Assembly (NCBI GenBank): GCA_944372095.1
Contig: CALVYG010000014.1
Coordinates: 1-34,892, forward strand
Source: an uncultured Clostridia bacterium
GTDB taxonomy: Bacteria > Bacillota > Clostridia > Christensenellales > DTU072
Length of the DNA: 34,892 nt
Direction: 5' to 3'
The notes under the pieces were generated by a model that was given only the letters and a program-made list of their open reading frames with translations, searched no databases and was not told the origin of the DNA. Positions 1-7,100 of this stretch are shown piece by piece. Made by a program: the position numbers and the translations under genes. The number at the start of each line of letters is the position of its first letter. Positions within the stretch are counted from its first letter, which is position 1.

Positions 1-1642
1 TTTGATAATAACTGTAAGTCATCGTTTCGTTTTTGTTTATCACACGCGCTTCCGTCACTTCGCATATAAATATTCCGTGCGTCCCGACATCCACATAGTT
101 TTCCACTTTTAACGATATGAACGAATTTATATATCTCGGCAATATAACCAGTCCGTTATCAGACCTTTGTACCGTACATCCCTCGAATTTATTGACGGTA
201 CGTCCGCTTCGGAATCCGAAACTCTCGAACACTTTGAACGGCGCGTCAACGCTCAGAACGTTTACGTTCATCTGTCCTGTCTGCTTAATAATATGGTACG
301 AATAATTCTGCTTGTTGATTGTCACCGCCACCCTGTTCGGCGTATTGGTCACCTGCGTTACGGTGTTTACTATCAATCCGTTGTCCTTTTCTCCGTCATT
401 GCTTGTAACAACGTATAATCCGTATCCTATGTTGAACAACGCAGTTGCATCGTTTTTGTTAACGTTTTCTCCGCTTCTCGCCATATATTCGCCGCAAAGC
501 TCTTCCGCGAGCGCTTCAAGCTCTTTTCCGCTTTCATCGTTAAGCGCGCTCTTTATATGAACAGTGTTCTCGCAGTATTTTATATTACGGCATTTTTCCG
601 TCATTCCTTTCATTATTTTCGCAGCCAACGGCGCCCACGTTCCGTTTTCTATGAACCCTATCGTTCTGTTTGAATAATTCCTTTCCGTAAGAGCTTCGAT
701 AAACGTTCTCATAAACGGGAAAATATCCGCATTGTAGGTAGTGGTGGCAAGAACAAGCTTTCCGTATCTGAAAGCGTCTTCGACGGCTTCCGCCATATCG
801 CATCTGGCAAGGTCGTTTACCGCCACTTTCGGACAGCCTTTTGCTTTTAATTTTTCGGCAAGACGCTTTACGGCTTCTTCCGTATGTCCGTAAACCGACG
901 TATAAGCTATCGTTATTCCTTCCGTCTCTACTCCGTATGAAGACCAAATATTATACAAATTGATATAATATGACAAATTATCGTCAAGCACGGGACCGTG
1001 CAGGGGACAAATTCTTTCTATTTCAAGCGCCGACGCCTTTTTAAGCAGCGCCTGAACCTGCGCTCCGTATTTCCCGACGATTCCGAAATAATATCTTCTT
1101 GCTTCACACGCCCAATCTCCGCTTTCGTCAAAAGCTCCGAATTTCCCGAATCCGTCGGCTGAAAACAGCGTTTTCGTCGTAGACTCATATGTAACGATTA
1201 CTTCCGGCCAATGTACCATAGGCGCCGTCACAAACGTAAGTGTCTTTTTCCCGAGGTTCAGCGTATCGCCTTCTCCTACCTCTATTCTTCTGTCCGCATA
1301 ATCCTTTCCGAAAAAATTCTGCATCATTACAAATGCCTTATTCGTCGCAACGATTTTCACTTCCGGATACAGTTTTGCAAAATTATCTATATTTGCCGAA
1401 TGGTCAGGCTCCATATGCTGTACTACAAGATAATCGGGTTTCCTGTTTTTCAGAACCTTCTGAACGTTATCCAGCCATTCGTGGGTAAACTTCGCGTCAA
1501 CGGTATCCATGACTGCAATTTTTTCGTCTTCGATTACATAAGAATTATATGCCATTCCTTCCGGAACGACATATTGCCCCTCGAATAAATCGATATTTCT
1601 GTCGCTTACGCCTACATAATAGATTCCGTCAGTTATCTTCAT
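1..1642 (-). CDS. Flavodiiron protein fused to flavin reductase domain (partial, C-terminus outside window)
   Basis: Class-A flavodiiron proteins reduce O2 to water, or NO to N2O, in the cytoplasm of anaerobes. The reading frame is open from the ATG at 1642 (good SD GGAGGCG) to the window edge, 547 codons. The N-terminal metallo-beta-lactamase domain carries the diiron ligands HMEPDH at residues 76-81, followed by VHWPE, a SADGFG aspartate and CPLHGP, so the diiron site looks complete. A flavodoxin domain follows (AYTSVYGHTEEA, then TTTYNADIFPF). From about residue 395 there is a flavin reductase-like FMN-binding domain (FNIGYGLYVVTS, VDVGTHGIFICEV, ending MTYSYYQ at the edge). In known fusions of this type a rubredoxin domain may follow, but it cannot be seen here. 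The fusion could let the protein take electrons from NAD(P)H through its own flavin domain. Family call is very sure; O2 versus NO preference is not determinable. Confidence 0.95.
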   Translation of the reverse strand, partial: MKITDGIYYVGVSDRNIDLFEGQYVVPEGMAYNSYVIEDEKIAVMDTVDAKFTHEWLDNVQKVLKNRKPDYLVVQHMEPDHSANIDNFAKLYPEVKIVATNKAFVMMQNFFGKDYADRRIEVGEGDTLNLGKKTLTFVTAPMVHWPEVIVTYESTTKTLFSADGFGKFGAFDESGDWACEARRYYFGIVGKYGAQVQALLKKASALEIERICPLHGPVLDDNLSYYINLYNIWSSYGVETEGITIAYTSVYGHTEEAVKRLAEKLKAKGCPKVAVNDLARCDMAEAVEDAFRYGKLVLATTTYNADIFPFMRTFIEALTERNYSNRTIGFIENGTWAPLAAKIMKGMTEKCRNIKYCENTVHIKSALNDESGKELEALAEELCGEYMARSGENVNKNDATALFNIGYGLYVVTSNDGEKDNGLIVNTVTQVTNTPNRVAVTINKQNYSYHIIKQTGQMNVNVLSVDAPFKVFESFGFRSGRTVNKFEGCTVQRSDNGLVILPRYINSFISLKVENYVDVGTHGIFICEVTEARVINKNETMTYSYYQ

Positions 1643-1671
1643 TTCCGCCTCCGCAATTGGGTGTTGAAATC

Positions 1672-1700
1672 ATTATAACCGATATTTTCCCTAAAATCAA
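1672..1700 (-). promoter_or_regulatory. Sigma-A promoter of the flavodiiron gene
   Basis: On the minus strand TTGATT (1695-1700) and TATAAT (1672-1677) are separated by 17 bp, about 30 bp upstream of the ATG at 1642. The 123-bp gap to mntP holds nothing else that I can see. Confidence 0.7.
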
Positions 1701-1765
1701 TATTTTTTATATTCATTTTTCTATTATAGTCTTATTACCCTGTTTGCACCGATTAAGTTTATATT

Positions 1766-2350
1766 TCAACTTATAATCCCCGTTATAAAAATCTCCAATC
1801 CGATAACAATCAGTATAATTCCTCCTAATATTGCCGCTTTTGAAGCATATTTCGTCCCCGTTTTTTTTCCGATAATCACCCCCGGAAAACACACGGAAAA
1901 CGTTACGCCGGCAATTATCAAGGCGCATACGAGCGCTTGCCGCCAACCGTATTCGGCTATTGTAAAACCTACGCCCAAAGCGTCTATCGATGTGGCAATT
2001 CCCTGCACCAACAACGACGCAAATTTAATCGATACCTTTTTATCCGAGTCTTTTTTCTTTATACCGTCATAAATCATTTTTCCGCCGATAAAAGAAAGCA
2101 GTACAAGCGAAACATAGGGAACAATTTTTTCCGCTGCCGAAAAATATCCTACCGCGGTATGAACGCAAACCCAACCGAGCAAAGGCATTGCCGCCTGAAA
2201 AAAAGCAAAAATTCCGGCGACAAGCAGCATTTTTCTTATTTTCATTTCCGGATAATTCAATCCGTTGGCAAGCGAAACGCTGAATGCGTCCATTGACAGA
2301 CCCAACCCTAGAAGAATACTGTTCAGAAAAAAAGTAAAATTCCATTCCAT
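1766..2350 (-). CDS. mntP: Manganese efflux pump MntP
   Basis: MntP (DUF204/YebN) exports Mn2+ across the cytoplasmic membrane and protects against manganese excess. The 194-residue length is typical. The protein has six hydrophobic segments arranged as two related halves. Each half carries a conserved acidic membrane motif: GLGLSMDAFSVSLANG near residue 15-30 and GIATSIDALGVGF near residue 117-130, which match the family's conserved Asp-containing repeats. The ATG at 2350 has AAAGGACGG upstream. The gene sits behind a manganese-riboswitch-like leader with its own promoter and terminator, which independently supports the assignment. It is monocistronic: the flavodiiron gene downstream has its own promoter. 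Confidence 0.93.
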   Translation of the reverse strand: MEWNFTFFLNSILLGLGLSMDAFSVSLANGLNYPEMKIRKMLLVAGIFAFFQAAMPLLGWVCVHTAVGYFSAAEKIVPYVSLVLLSFIGGKMIYDGIKKKDSDKKVSIKFASLLVQGIATSIDALGVGFTIAEYGWRQALVCALIIAGVTFSVCFPGVIIGKKTGTKYASKAAILGGIILIVIGLEIFITGIIS

Positions 2351-2380
2351 ACATTAACCGTCCTTTGCCGCTGCCGCGAT

Positions 2381-2412
2381 AAACAAAAAACCGGGCATTT
2401 TTTTGCCCGGTT
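2381..2412 (-). terminator. Intrinsic terminator, riboswitch expression platform of mntP
   Basis: A 9-bp stem (2389-2397 with 2404-2412, six-base loop) is followed on the minus strand by TTTTTTGTTT. It lies between the aptamer and the mntP start, so it is placed to terminate the leader when Mn2+ is low. Confidence 0.85.
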
Positions 2413-2555
2413 GACTTCTGTTATCAATAAACGCGAGATTACGGGCATAGCTTTTTCAGTTATACTCACATAAGTCTCGCGATTTGAAACAAGCCAGACC
2501 TCTCGGTCAGTATGTTGACTTGTTGCGTTAAAACAAAACGCCCGCTACTCCCTCA
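2413..2555 (-). promoter_or_regulatory. yybP-ykoY family manganese riboswitch upstream of mntP
   Basis: The minus-strand leader contains the family hallmark GGGAGTAGC near its 5' end (about 2545-2553), then GTCAACATACT (about 2507-2517), then GCGAGACTTATGTGAGTAT (about 2463-2481). These occur in the order expected for yybP-ykoY aptamers, with a consensus promoter in front and a strong terminator behind. Known members sense Mn2+ and control mntP-type exporters. Boundaries are approximate; I identified it by motif memory and context, not by a covariance model. Confidence 0.87.
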
Positions 2556-2569
2556 TTGATTTTTGTTTT

Positions 2570-2599
2570 ATTATATTACTCCGGAATTCAATTTGTCAA
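2570..2599 (-). promoter_or_regulatory. Consensus sigma-A promoter of the mntP leader
   Basis: Minus strand TTGACA (2594-2599) and TATAAT (2570-2575) with an 18-bp spacer. Both boxes match the consensus exactly. Transcription would start just upstream of the riboswitch. Confidence 0.88.
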
Positions 2600-2616
2600 T
2601 ATTCCGATGCAAGGAT

Positions 2617-3906
2617 TTACAGCCCCTTTCGTATATGAATGAGTTTACCGTGCTCGTTGGTAACCGCACAATACATTACCGCATCAACAACCTCTTCCGC
2701 GTCGAGCAGTTCGCGCGTATTGATATGGGTTTTATGCAGCTTTCCGATTAAAGGCGTGTTTATCTTTTCGGGTATTATGGCATTAAAATAAATTTCCGAT
2801 TCGGAAAGAATTCTCCCCTGGCTTTCGACGATACTGTTAAGCGCCGCTTTGGCGGCGGAATAATTTGTAAGATTTTCCCTTCCGCGTGTTGAAGAAGACG
2901 AGCTCATCACGACAATATTTACTCTTTTCTTAAGGGTTTTCGCATACTCGATAAGTACAAGATTCGACCTTAAATTTACATCGAAAATTTTATCAAAACT
3001 TTGTAAAAGACCTGCGTCGTCGCTCTCATAAGCCGCCGCAACATTTATAATTACATCGGGTTTGAAAGGACACGCTGCCGCTATTTTTTCGGAAGTAACG
3101 TTCAAAAGGTCCAGTTCGGAATGCCCCGGGGCATAATATTCCGTACCGAGAAAATCCAGTTTTTCTTTAATTGCGCCGCCTACGCCTCCGCTCCCCCCGA
3201 GTAAAAGGACTTTCCCTTCAATTTTACGCGCGCAGTTTTTAATAGTGGAACCGTGTAGAAAATCTATTCTCATAAGTTGTTCTGCAAGAAACAAATCTTC
3301 CGGATATGTTATTTTAAAATTGAAAGCATTACTCTTTTCAAGCAATACGGAAGAAGACGGTTTAATTTGGCTTATTATTGCGGTTGCGGTGCTTGTTTCG
3401 TCAAATACTTTATTCAATACGTCGAATCTGAACGCTTCCGGAGTCTGAACTAGCGAATAATCCCTTCTGTTTACAAAAATTCCGTTCTTATTGTTTACAA
3501 GGCTGTCGGTTATTTCTGCCGTAGTAGCAATTGCGTCGTATTTATCGAGAAGTTCAATATATTTTGCAAAAACCGAGCTTTTAACAAAAGGGCGTGCGCA
3601 ATCGTGAAAAATCACTTTTCCCCCCGTCCAGCCGTTTTTTACGATAAAATCAAGCGCATTTTTTACCGAACCGTTTCTCGTTTGTCCGCCGCTTACGCAA
3701 GTAATTCCGTATTTATTTGCTATATATCCGCTTTCATACTCGTTAGCATCGACCACAGCGATTATTTTATCGAAACATTTCGCTTCGCTCATTCCGTTTA
3801 TGGAATAATAAATTACCTCTTTTCCATTTAACTTTAAGTACTGTTTGTGTACCGTACTTCGGAAACGCTCGCTTGCTCCCGCCGCAAGTATTACTCCTAT
3901 ATTCAT
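2617..3906 (-). CDS. Bifunctional cytidylyltransferase / short-chain dehydrogenase (CDP-ribitol synthase-like)
   Basis: Residues 1-215 form an IspD/TarI-like nucleotidyltransferase with the CTP loop LAAGASERF, KQYLKLNGKEV, QTPEAFRF and KITYPEDL. Residues about 230-429 form a short-chain dehydrogenase with the nucleotide-binding GGSGGVGG (237-244), a serine run at 335-339 and YSAAK (349-353). The same two-domain order is known from Bcs1/Acs1-type enzymes, which reduce ribulose 5-phosphate and then activate ribitol 5-phosphate with CTP for capsule or teichoic acid. The substrate here is inferred from architecture only. The start ATG at 3906 has AAGGAGA. It is 14 bp downstream of the HAD gene, so the two are probably cotranscribed. 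It is not a plain IspD: ispE lies elsewhere in the window without ispF, and the fused dehydrogenase argues for polyol activation. Confidence 0.85.
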   Translation of the reverse strand: MNIGVILAAGASERFRSTVHKQYLKLNGKEVIYYSINGMSEAKCFDKIIAVVDANEYESGYIANKYGITCVSGGQTRNGSVKNALDFIVKNGWTGGKVIFHDCARPFVKSSVFAKYIELLDKYDAIATTAEITDSLVNNKNGIFVNRRDYSLVQTPEAFRFDVLNKVFDETSTATAIISQIKPSSSVLLEKSNAFNFKITYPEDLFLAEQLMRIDFLHGSTIKNCARKIEGKVLLLGGSGGVGGAIKEKLDFLGTEYYAPGHSELDLLNVTSEKIAAACPFKPDVIINVAAAYESDDAGLLQSFDKIFDVNLRSNLVLIEYAKTLKKRVNIVVMSSSSSTRGRENLTNYSAAKAALNSIVESQGRILSESEIYFNAIIPEKINTPLIGKLHKTHINTRELLDAEEVVDAVMYCAVTNEHGKLIHIRKGL

Positions 3907-3920
3907 AATTTTCTCCTTGG

Positions 3921-4643
3921 TTATATAATATTATTCTCTTCCAGTTGCTCTTTCAAACGAGTATAGTCCTCTACTTGAATAAAATCTATACCGTTAAGCT
4001 TAATCTGTTCGTCGTTCCCGCCTTTTTTAAAATCGTCGCCCAAAAATAAAATTTCTTCTTTTTTTATATTTTTATCGTCGGCATATTTCATCAATGCTTT
4101 ATATTTGTCATAATCTTTCGAAACAATATCGAATGAAGACGAACCGCCGATAAAGCAATTATAATCTTTAAAAATATCGGAGACTTTATCAAAAATTCTG
4201 CTTCTTTTTTTTCCGTCGGGGTCAAAAGCAAGTTTGCTAACAAGCGGAGCTTTCGTCCCGAGCAAAGGGAAAGTTACCGCTCCCGAAGGATGAAACTCGA
4301 CGTTATCGCCGACGTATCGGGTATAACCCGTTTCTTCGCGGAGTTTAGATATTGCGTTTTCAAAAAAATTTCTGTCAACAATATAAGAATCGCTTCTGAC
4401 CAAAACGAATTCACCGTTTTTAACAGTTGAAAACTGCATACCGTAGTTACCGATTATATCTATCGGATAACCGTTCATCTGGTCAAAAATCCGTCGCGAA
4501 GCACCTGCTCCGACCATTACGCAAGCATATCTTTTTTTCAACCTGTCAAGAACCGCAGTATTCTTCTCTTCCAAACGGGATTTGTGTTGCGTCAGAGTCC
4601 CGTCCAAGTCCATCGCTATAAGTTTGTAATTATTCATTTGCAT
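3921..4643 (-). CDS. HAD-superfamily phosphatase, phosphomannomutase-like (HAD-IIB)
   Basis: The 240-residue protein begins with the HAD nucleophile motif AMDLDGTLT (residues 10-18), followed by a type-IIB cap and a C-terminal metal-binding motif LGDDFKKGGNDEQI. That last motif resembles the GD...GGND signature of eukaryotic-type phosphomannomutases and related sugar-phosphate phosphatases. The gene starts at ATG 4643 or the in-frame ATG 4637. Neither has a strong SD, and the start overlaps the preceding cytidylyltransferase by 8-14 bp, which suggests translational coupling. Placed between two cytidylyltransferases, it most likely acts on a sugar or polyol phosphate in the same pathway. Mutase versus phosphatase cannot be decided. 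Confidence 0.78.
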   Translation of the reverse strand: MQMNNYKLIAMDLDGTLTQHKSRLEEKNTAVLDRLKKRYACVMVGAGASRRIFDQMNGYPIDIIGNYGMQFSTVKNGEFVLVRSDSYIVDRNFFENAISKLREETGYTRYVGDNVEFHPSGAVTFPLLGTKAPLVSKLAFDPDGKKRSRIFDKVSDIFKDYNCFIGGSSSFDIVSKDYDKYKALMKYADDKNIKKEEILFLGDDFKKGGNDEQIKLNGIDFIQVEDYTRLKEQLEENNII

Positions 4644-5265
4644 TCATCATCGCTTCGCAGTACGCTATATCCTGCGGATAAGTAATTTTATAATTTGCAC
4701 TGAAATCAAAATTGATATAAAGCTTTGCATTTTCAGGCATTTGCTGATTAGTGGCAGTAATTAAAGATTCCGCCTTAAAATTTGAATACAGCATACCGAA
4801 ATTAAAAGCTTCGGGAGCCTGAATAAGGTAATATTCGTTTCTGTCAACAACATGGCGATTTATACACCCTAGGCTGTCGACGATTCTCTGTCCGGTAACA
4901 ACCGCATCATATTCGTCAAGTTTTTTAAGGTAACTATTCACCAATTCGGGCGTCACCATCGGTCTCGCCGCTTCAAGTATTATTATTTTTTCGCACTCGT
5001 AATTTGCCTTTACGTAATCGAGCGCGTTTTTCAGCGAGACATTACGCGTATCTCCGCCTTGAGTTGTTTTAACGGAATACGTTTCTGAAAGACGCTCTGC
5101 CTGTTCCCCTCTCGCTACAACGATTATTTCATCTACGGAACTCTTTTTTAATGCGTCTATTGCATAAAAAATAACTTCTTTTCCTTTGATTTTAAGATAT
5201 TGTTTTGGGACTTTGCTTCCGAACCTTGCACCAACGCCGCCTGATAAAACTATTCCTATGTTCAT
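4630..5265 (-). CDS. IspD/TarI-family cytidylyltransferase
   Basis: This 211-residue single-domain protein transfers CMP from CTP to a polyol or methylerythritol phosphate. It shows VLSGGVGARFG, a PKQYLKIKGKEVIFY loop, GGDTRNVSL, ARPMV, IQAPEAFNF and YKITYPQDI. It is clearly related to the N-terminal half of the fused protein two genes on, so the cassette holds two paralogous cytidylyltransferases. It could be the MEP-pathway IspD, but the TarI-like KQYLK start, absence of ispF and the neighbours favour CDP-polyol synthesis. It is the first gene behind a promoter at 5290-5319; SD AAGGGC precedes the ATG. Confidence 0.83.
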   Translation of the reverse strand: MNIGIVLSGGVGARFGSKVPKQYLKIKGKEVIFYAIDALKKSSVDEIIVVARGEQAERLSETYSVKTTQGGDTRNVSLKNALDYVKANYECEKIIILEAARPMVTPELVNSYLKKLDEYDAVVTGQRIVDSLGCINRHVVDRNEYYLIQAPEAFNFGMLYSNFKAESLITATNQQMPENAKLYINFDFSANYKITYPQDIAYCEAMMNANE

Positions 5266-5289
5266 TTTTATAGCCCTTCTTTTTTTTAT

Positions 5290-5319
5290 ATTCTATATCC
5301 ATAACGTAGGAGGTGTCAA
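5290..5319 (-). promoter_or_regulatory. Promoter of the cytidylyltransferase/HAD cassette
   Basis: Minus strand TTGACA (5314-5319) and TAGAAT (5290-5295) with an 18-bp spacer, 25 bp upstream of the first cassette gene. Confidence 0.65.
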
Positions 5320-5345
5320 CTTTTCCAAAGCATACTCCGAAACAA

Positions 5346-5858
5346 TCAGATATCGATATTGGCTCCAATCCTGTAACTGTATACGAAATCGTCCATATAA
5401 TAACCGTTTCCTATATCGTTTCTTTCTTCGCCGATTTTTTTAAGCCCCATCTTCTCGTATATTTTTACCGTTCCGTTTTTCTTGTTTACGTTCAACGTTA
5501 CGGCTTTTAACCCGCGTTTTTTTGCTTGCCCGATTATAAAATTGAAAGTTTCTTTTCCCGTTCCCTTTCCTCTTTCTTCTTTTTTTAAGTAAAATTTGCT
5601 GAGATATAAATCGTCTTTCCTCTGATAAAAAGCAATAAATCCCAAAGATTCTCCTTTTTCGTTTTTTATGATAAAATATTCGTATTTATCGGAAATTTGT
5701 TTTTTTAACGCCTCTTCCGACTGAAACATTTTTATCATATAATCATTCTGTTCCTTGCCGATAATAGGGTCGTAATGCTCTTTTACTATCGCGCTTGCAA
5801 GAACGGATAATTCTTTTATCCCTTTATCGTCGTCTGCCGAAATTCTTTCGTATTTCAT
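5346..5858 (-). CDS. GNAT family N-acetyltransferase
   Basis: This 170-residue protein has the GNAT core. A beta-strand region ESLGFIAFYQRKDDLYLSKFYL leads into the acetyl-CoA loop EERGKGTGKETF near residue 110-120 (Q/RxxGxG/A type), followed by VNKKNGTVKIYEKMGLKKIGEE, typical of small-molecule or protein acetyltransferases. The substrate cannot be inferred. The ATG at 5858 has the strong SD GGAGGGG. An 80-bp gap holding the cassette promoter separates it from the next gene, so it is probably transcribed alone. The 5859-6006 stretch upstream is AT-rich with no clear -35/-10 pair. Confidence 0.85.
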   Translation of the reverse strand: MKYERISADDDKGIKELSVLASAIVKEHYDPIIGKEQNDYMIKMFQSEEALKKQISDKYEYFIIKNEKGESLGFIAFYQRKDDLYLSKFYLKKEERGKGTGKETFNFIIGQAKKRGLKAVTLNVNKKNGTVKIYEKMGLKKIGEERNDIGNGYYMDDFVYSYRIGANIDI

Positions 5859-6006
5859 ATCCCCTCCGATTTATTATTCTGCGGAATTATTAAGTTTCAT
5901 ACTTTTTTCAAAAAAATTATAAAAATACTATCGGTCCATATTTGATTTTTTTATTGCAAAACGTCGAAAACAAGTCTGAAACTAAAATACCGTTCAGCGA
6001 AACAAA

Positions 6007-6045
6007 CGCCGCATATAACGGCGACGCGGCATTTAATGCCGCGTC
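6007..6045 (-). terminator. Two abutting hairpins downstream of the tmRNA region, probable terminator
   Basis: A perfect 10-bp hairpin (arms 6023-6032 and 6036-6045, loop TTA) abuts a 5-bp GC hairpin (6007-6011 with 6019-6023). On the minus strand the second is followed by TTTGTTT. This could end transcription running from the tmRNA through the tandem motifs. The U-tract is short, so termination is inferred. Confidence 0.45.
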
Positions 6046-6055
6046 AAATAACAAA

Positions 6056-6236
6056 CCTGTCGGTGACAAGGCGCCCTTTTTTGCGAAAAGACACTTCTTT
6101 TCTCAAAACCGTAACGCGGCTGCGGGCGCAACGCCGCTTAATCGGTGGACTTGTCGGTGACAAATACGCACCCTTCACGCGGAAATAATGCTTGACTTTC
6201 CGCAAAATTGTGACGCGACATTGGGTGCAGCGTCAC
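6056..6236. repeat. Two tandem copies of a pseudoknotted structured-RNA-like motif
   Basis: Copy A spans about 6056-6137 and copy B 6151-6236. Each has the invariant mini-hairpin TGTCGGTGACA (6058-6068; 6152-6162), a six-base strand, a second hairpin whose arms differ completely in sequence but stay paired (6085-6090/6097-6102 in A; 6179-6185/6197-6203 in B), a CAAAA linker, and a third hairpin. The loop of the third hairpin is complementary to the six-base strand: A 6071-6076 with 6124-6129, B 6168-6173 with 6223-6228. One pair of this pseudoknot changes from G-C to A-U between copies and remains paired. The third stem is 7 bp in B but only 5 bp and shifted in A. The transcribed strand is not known. 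I do not recognise the class. Confidence 0.6.
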
Positions 6237-6241
6237 GCTGC

Positions 6242-6589
6242 TGGTGGAGATGGCGAGACTTGCACTCGCGTCCTTATGTGATTAAAAACGTCTTTCTCCA
6301 TACTCAGTCCGTTACCTTTTGTCGACCGGTTTCGCTTTCGGACAAACTCTCCGGTACCTCAGTCGCTTTTTCCCGTTCCCGAATCGCGACATTTCCGGGC
6401 TCGTTTTTCCGCGTCGATGACGCCGGTTGTTCCGCCCGCGGATTGCGGAGTCCGACGGCTACGCACTATGCGGCGTAAGCGTAAGAATTTTGACTTTTGT
6501 CGTTTATTTTTTATTTTCCGTTTTTTCGAAGACGAGCCTTCGGTATGCTTAACGTTCCCTTTCGCACAAGTCGAATCTGAAACACCCCC
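6242..6589 (-). ncRNA. ssrA: tmRNA (SsrA)
   Basis: tmRNA rescues stalled ribosomes and tags incomplete proteins for degradation. The minus strand begins GGGGGTGTTTCAGATTCGAC, the family 5' end, and ends with a T-arm, CGCCATCTCCACCA. The 5' GGGGGTG pairs with the 3' CATCTCC over seven positions, including two G-U pairs. The length is 348 nt, which is normal. An internal reading frame ends SYAYAA-stop (stop codon TAG at 6466-6468). Reading upstream gives a tag close to NDKSQNSYAYAA, with the resume codon near 6502-6507 not certain. The C-terminal YAYAA resembles YALAA-type degrons. It is the only RNA gene of known class in the window. Confidence 0.93.
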
Positions 6590-6608
6590 GTGTTTCTACG
6601 TCTGTTAT

Positions 6609-6637
6609 AATATATTCTTTTTTTTCTTTTTTGTCAA
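6609..6637 (-). promoter_or_regulatory. Promoter of the tmRNA gene
   Basis: Minus strand TTGACA (6632-6637), a 17-bp A-rich spacer and TATATT (6609-6614), ending about 20 bp before the mature 5' end of the tmRNA at 6589. A short precursor for RNase P trimming is implied. Confidence 0.78.
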
Positions 6638-6729
6638 GTTTCGGGCGTTTTATTCTTCGCTTTTTAATTTTAGTTTAATATACCCTTCGGGCTAATATTC
6701 GGATTGGGTTTAATCTTATATATGACTTC

Positions 6730-6760
6730 TTGTTATATCTTGGCATTTTTCACATATAAT
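6730..6760 (+). promoter_or_regulatory. Probable promoter of the small membrane protein gene
   Basis: A perfect TATAAT at 6755-6760 with a weak TTGTTA at 6730-6735 (19-bp spacer), 40 bp upstream of the ATG. The -10 is convincing, the -35 is not. Confidence 0.5.
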
Positions 6761-6799
6761 GCTATCGTATAGACAGAAACTTTTTACGGAGGTATTGAA

Positions 6800-7036
6800 A
6801 TGAAAGACTTGATTGCCGCTTTTGATAAGCTGCCGAAAATCGTTAAAATTATACTTGCTTTGCCGGGACTCGACATCGTATGGGCGCTTTACCGTATCGT
6901 CAAAGGCGCGGTTTATAAAAACTTTACCACACTTATTGCGGGTATCGTCTGGCTCCTTGCAGGTTGGGCTATCCTTTGGATTATCGATATCGTTTCGCTT
7001 ATTCTTAAAGATTCACTTTTGTTTGCAGAAGCTTAA
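6800..7036 (+). CDS. Small membrane protein of unknown function
   Basis: This 78-residue protein has an ATG at 6800 preceded by GGAGG at good spacing, its own -10 box and its own terminator, so it looks like a real single-gene unit. Hydrophobic stretches cover about residues 12-30 (weaker) and 40-72, enough for two membrane passes, separated by a short basic loop (RIVKGAVYK). There is no signal peptidase site and no Cys. I do not recognise the family; by size and composition it could be a membrane-stress peptide or a subunit of a larger complex. Confidence 0.75.
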   Translation: MKDLIAAFDKLPKIVKIILALPGLDIVWALYRIVKGAVYKNFTTLIAGIVWLLAGWAILWIIDIVSLILKDSLLFAEA

Positions 7037-7052
7037 AACGGTTTTCGATTTC

Positions 7053-7082
7053 AAAACGCCGCACAATTCTGTGCGGCGTTTT
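7053..7082. terminator. Bidirectional intrinsic terminator
   Basis: A 13-bp stem (7053-7065 with 7070-7082) with A-tract on one side and T-tract on the other lies between convergent genes ending at 7036 (plus) and 7101 (minus), so it can serve both. Confidence 0.88.
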
Positions 7083-7100
7083 GCTTCTATATGTTTTAAT

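Noticed and set aside
6056..6236. Type III toxin-antitoxin RNA repeats (ToxI-like)
   Set aside because: ToxI-type repeats are about 35-45 nt and lie directly upstream of a ToxN-like gene. Here the units are about 85 nt and no such toxin is nearby.
6242..6589. tmRNA as an integration site for a mobile element
   Set aside because: I found no second copy of the tmRNA 3' end and no integrase in the window.
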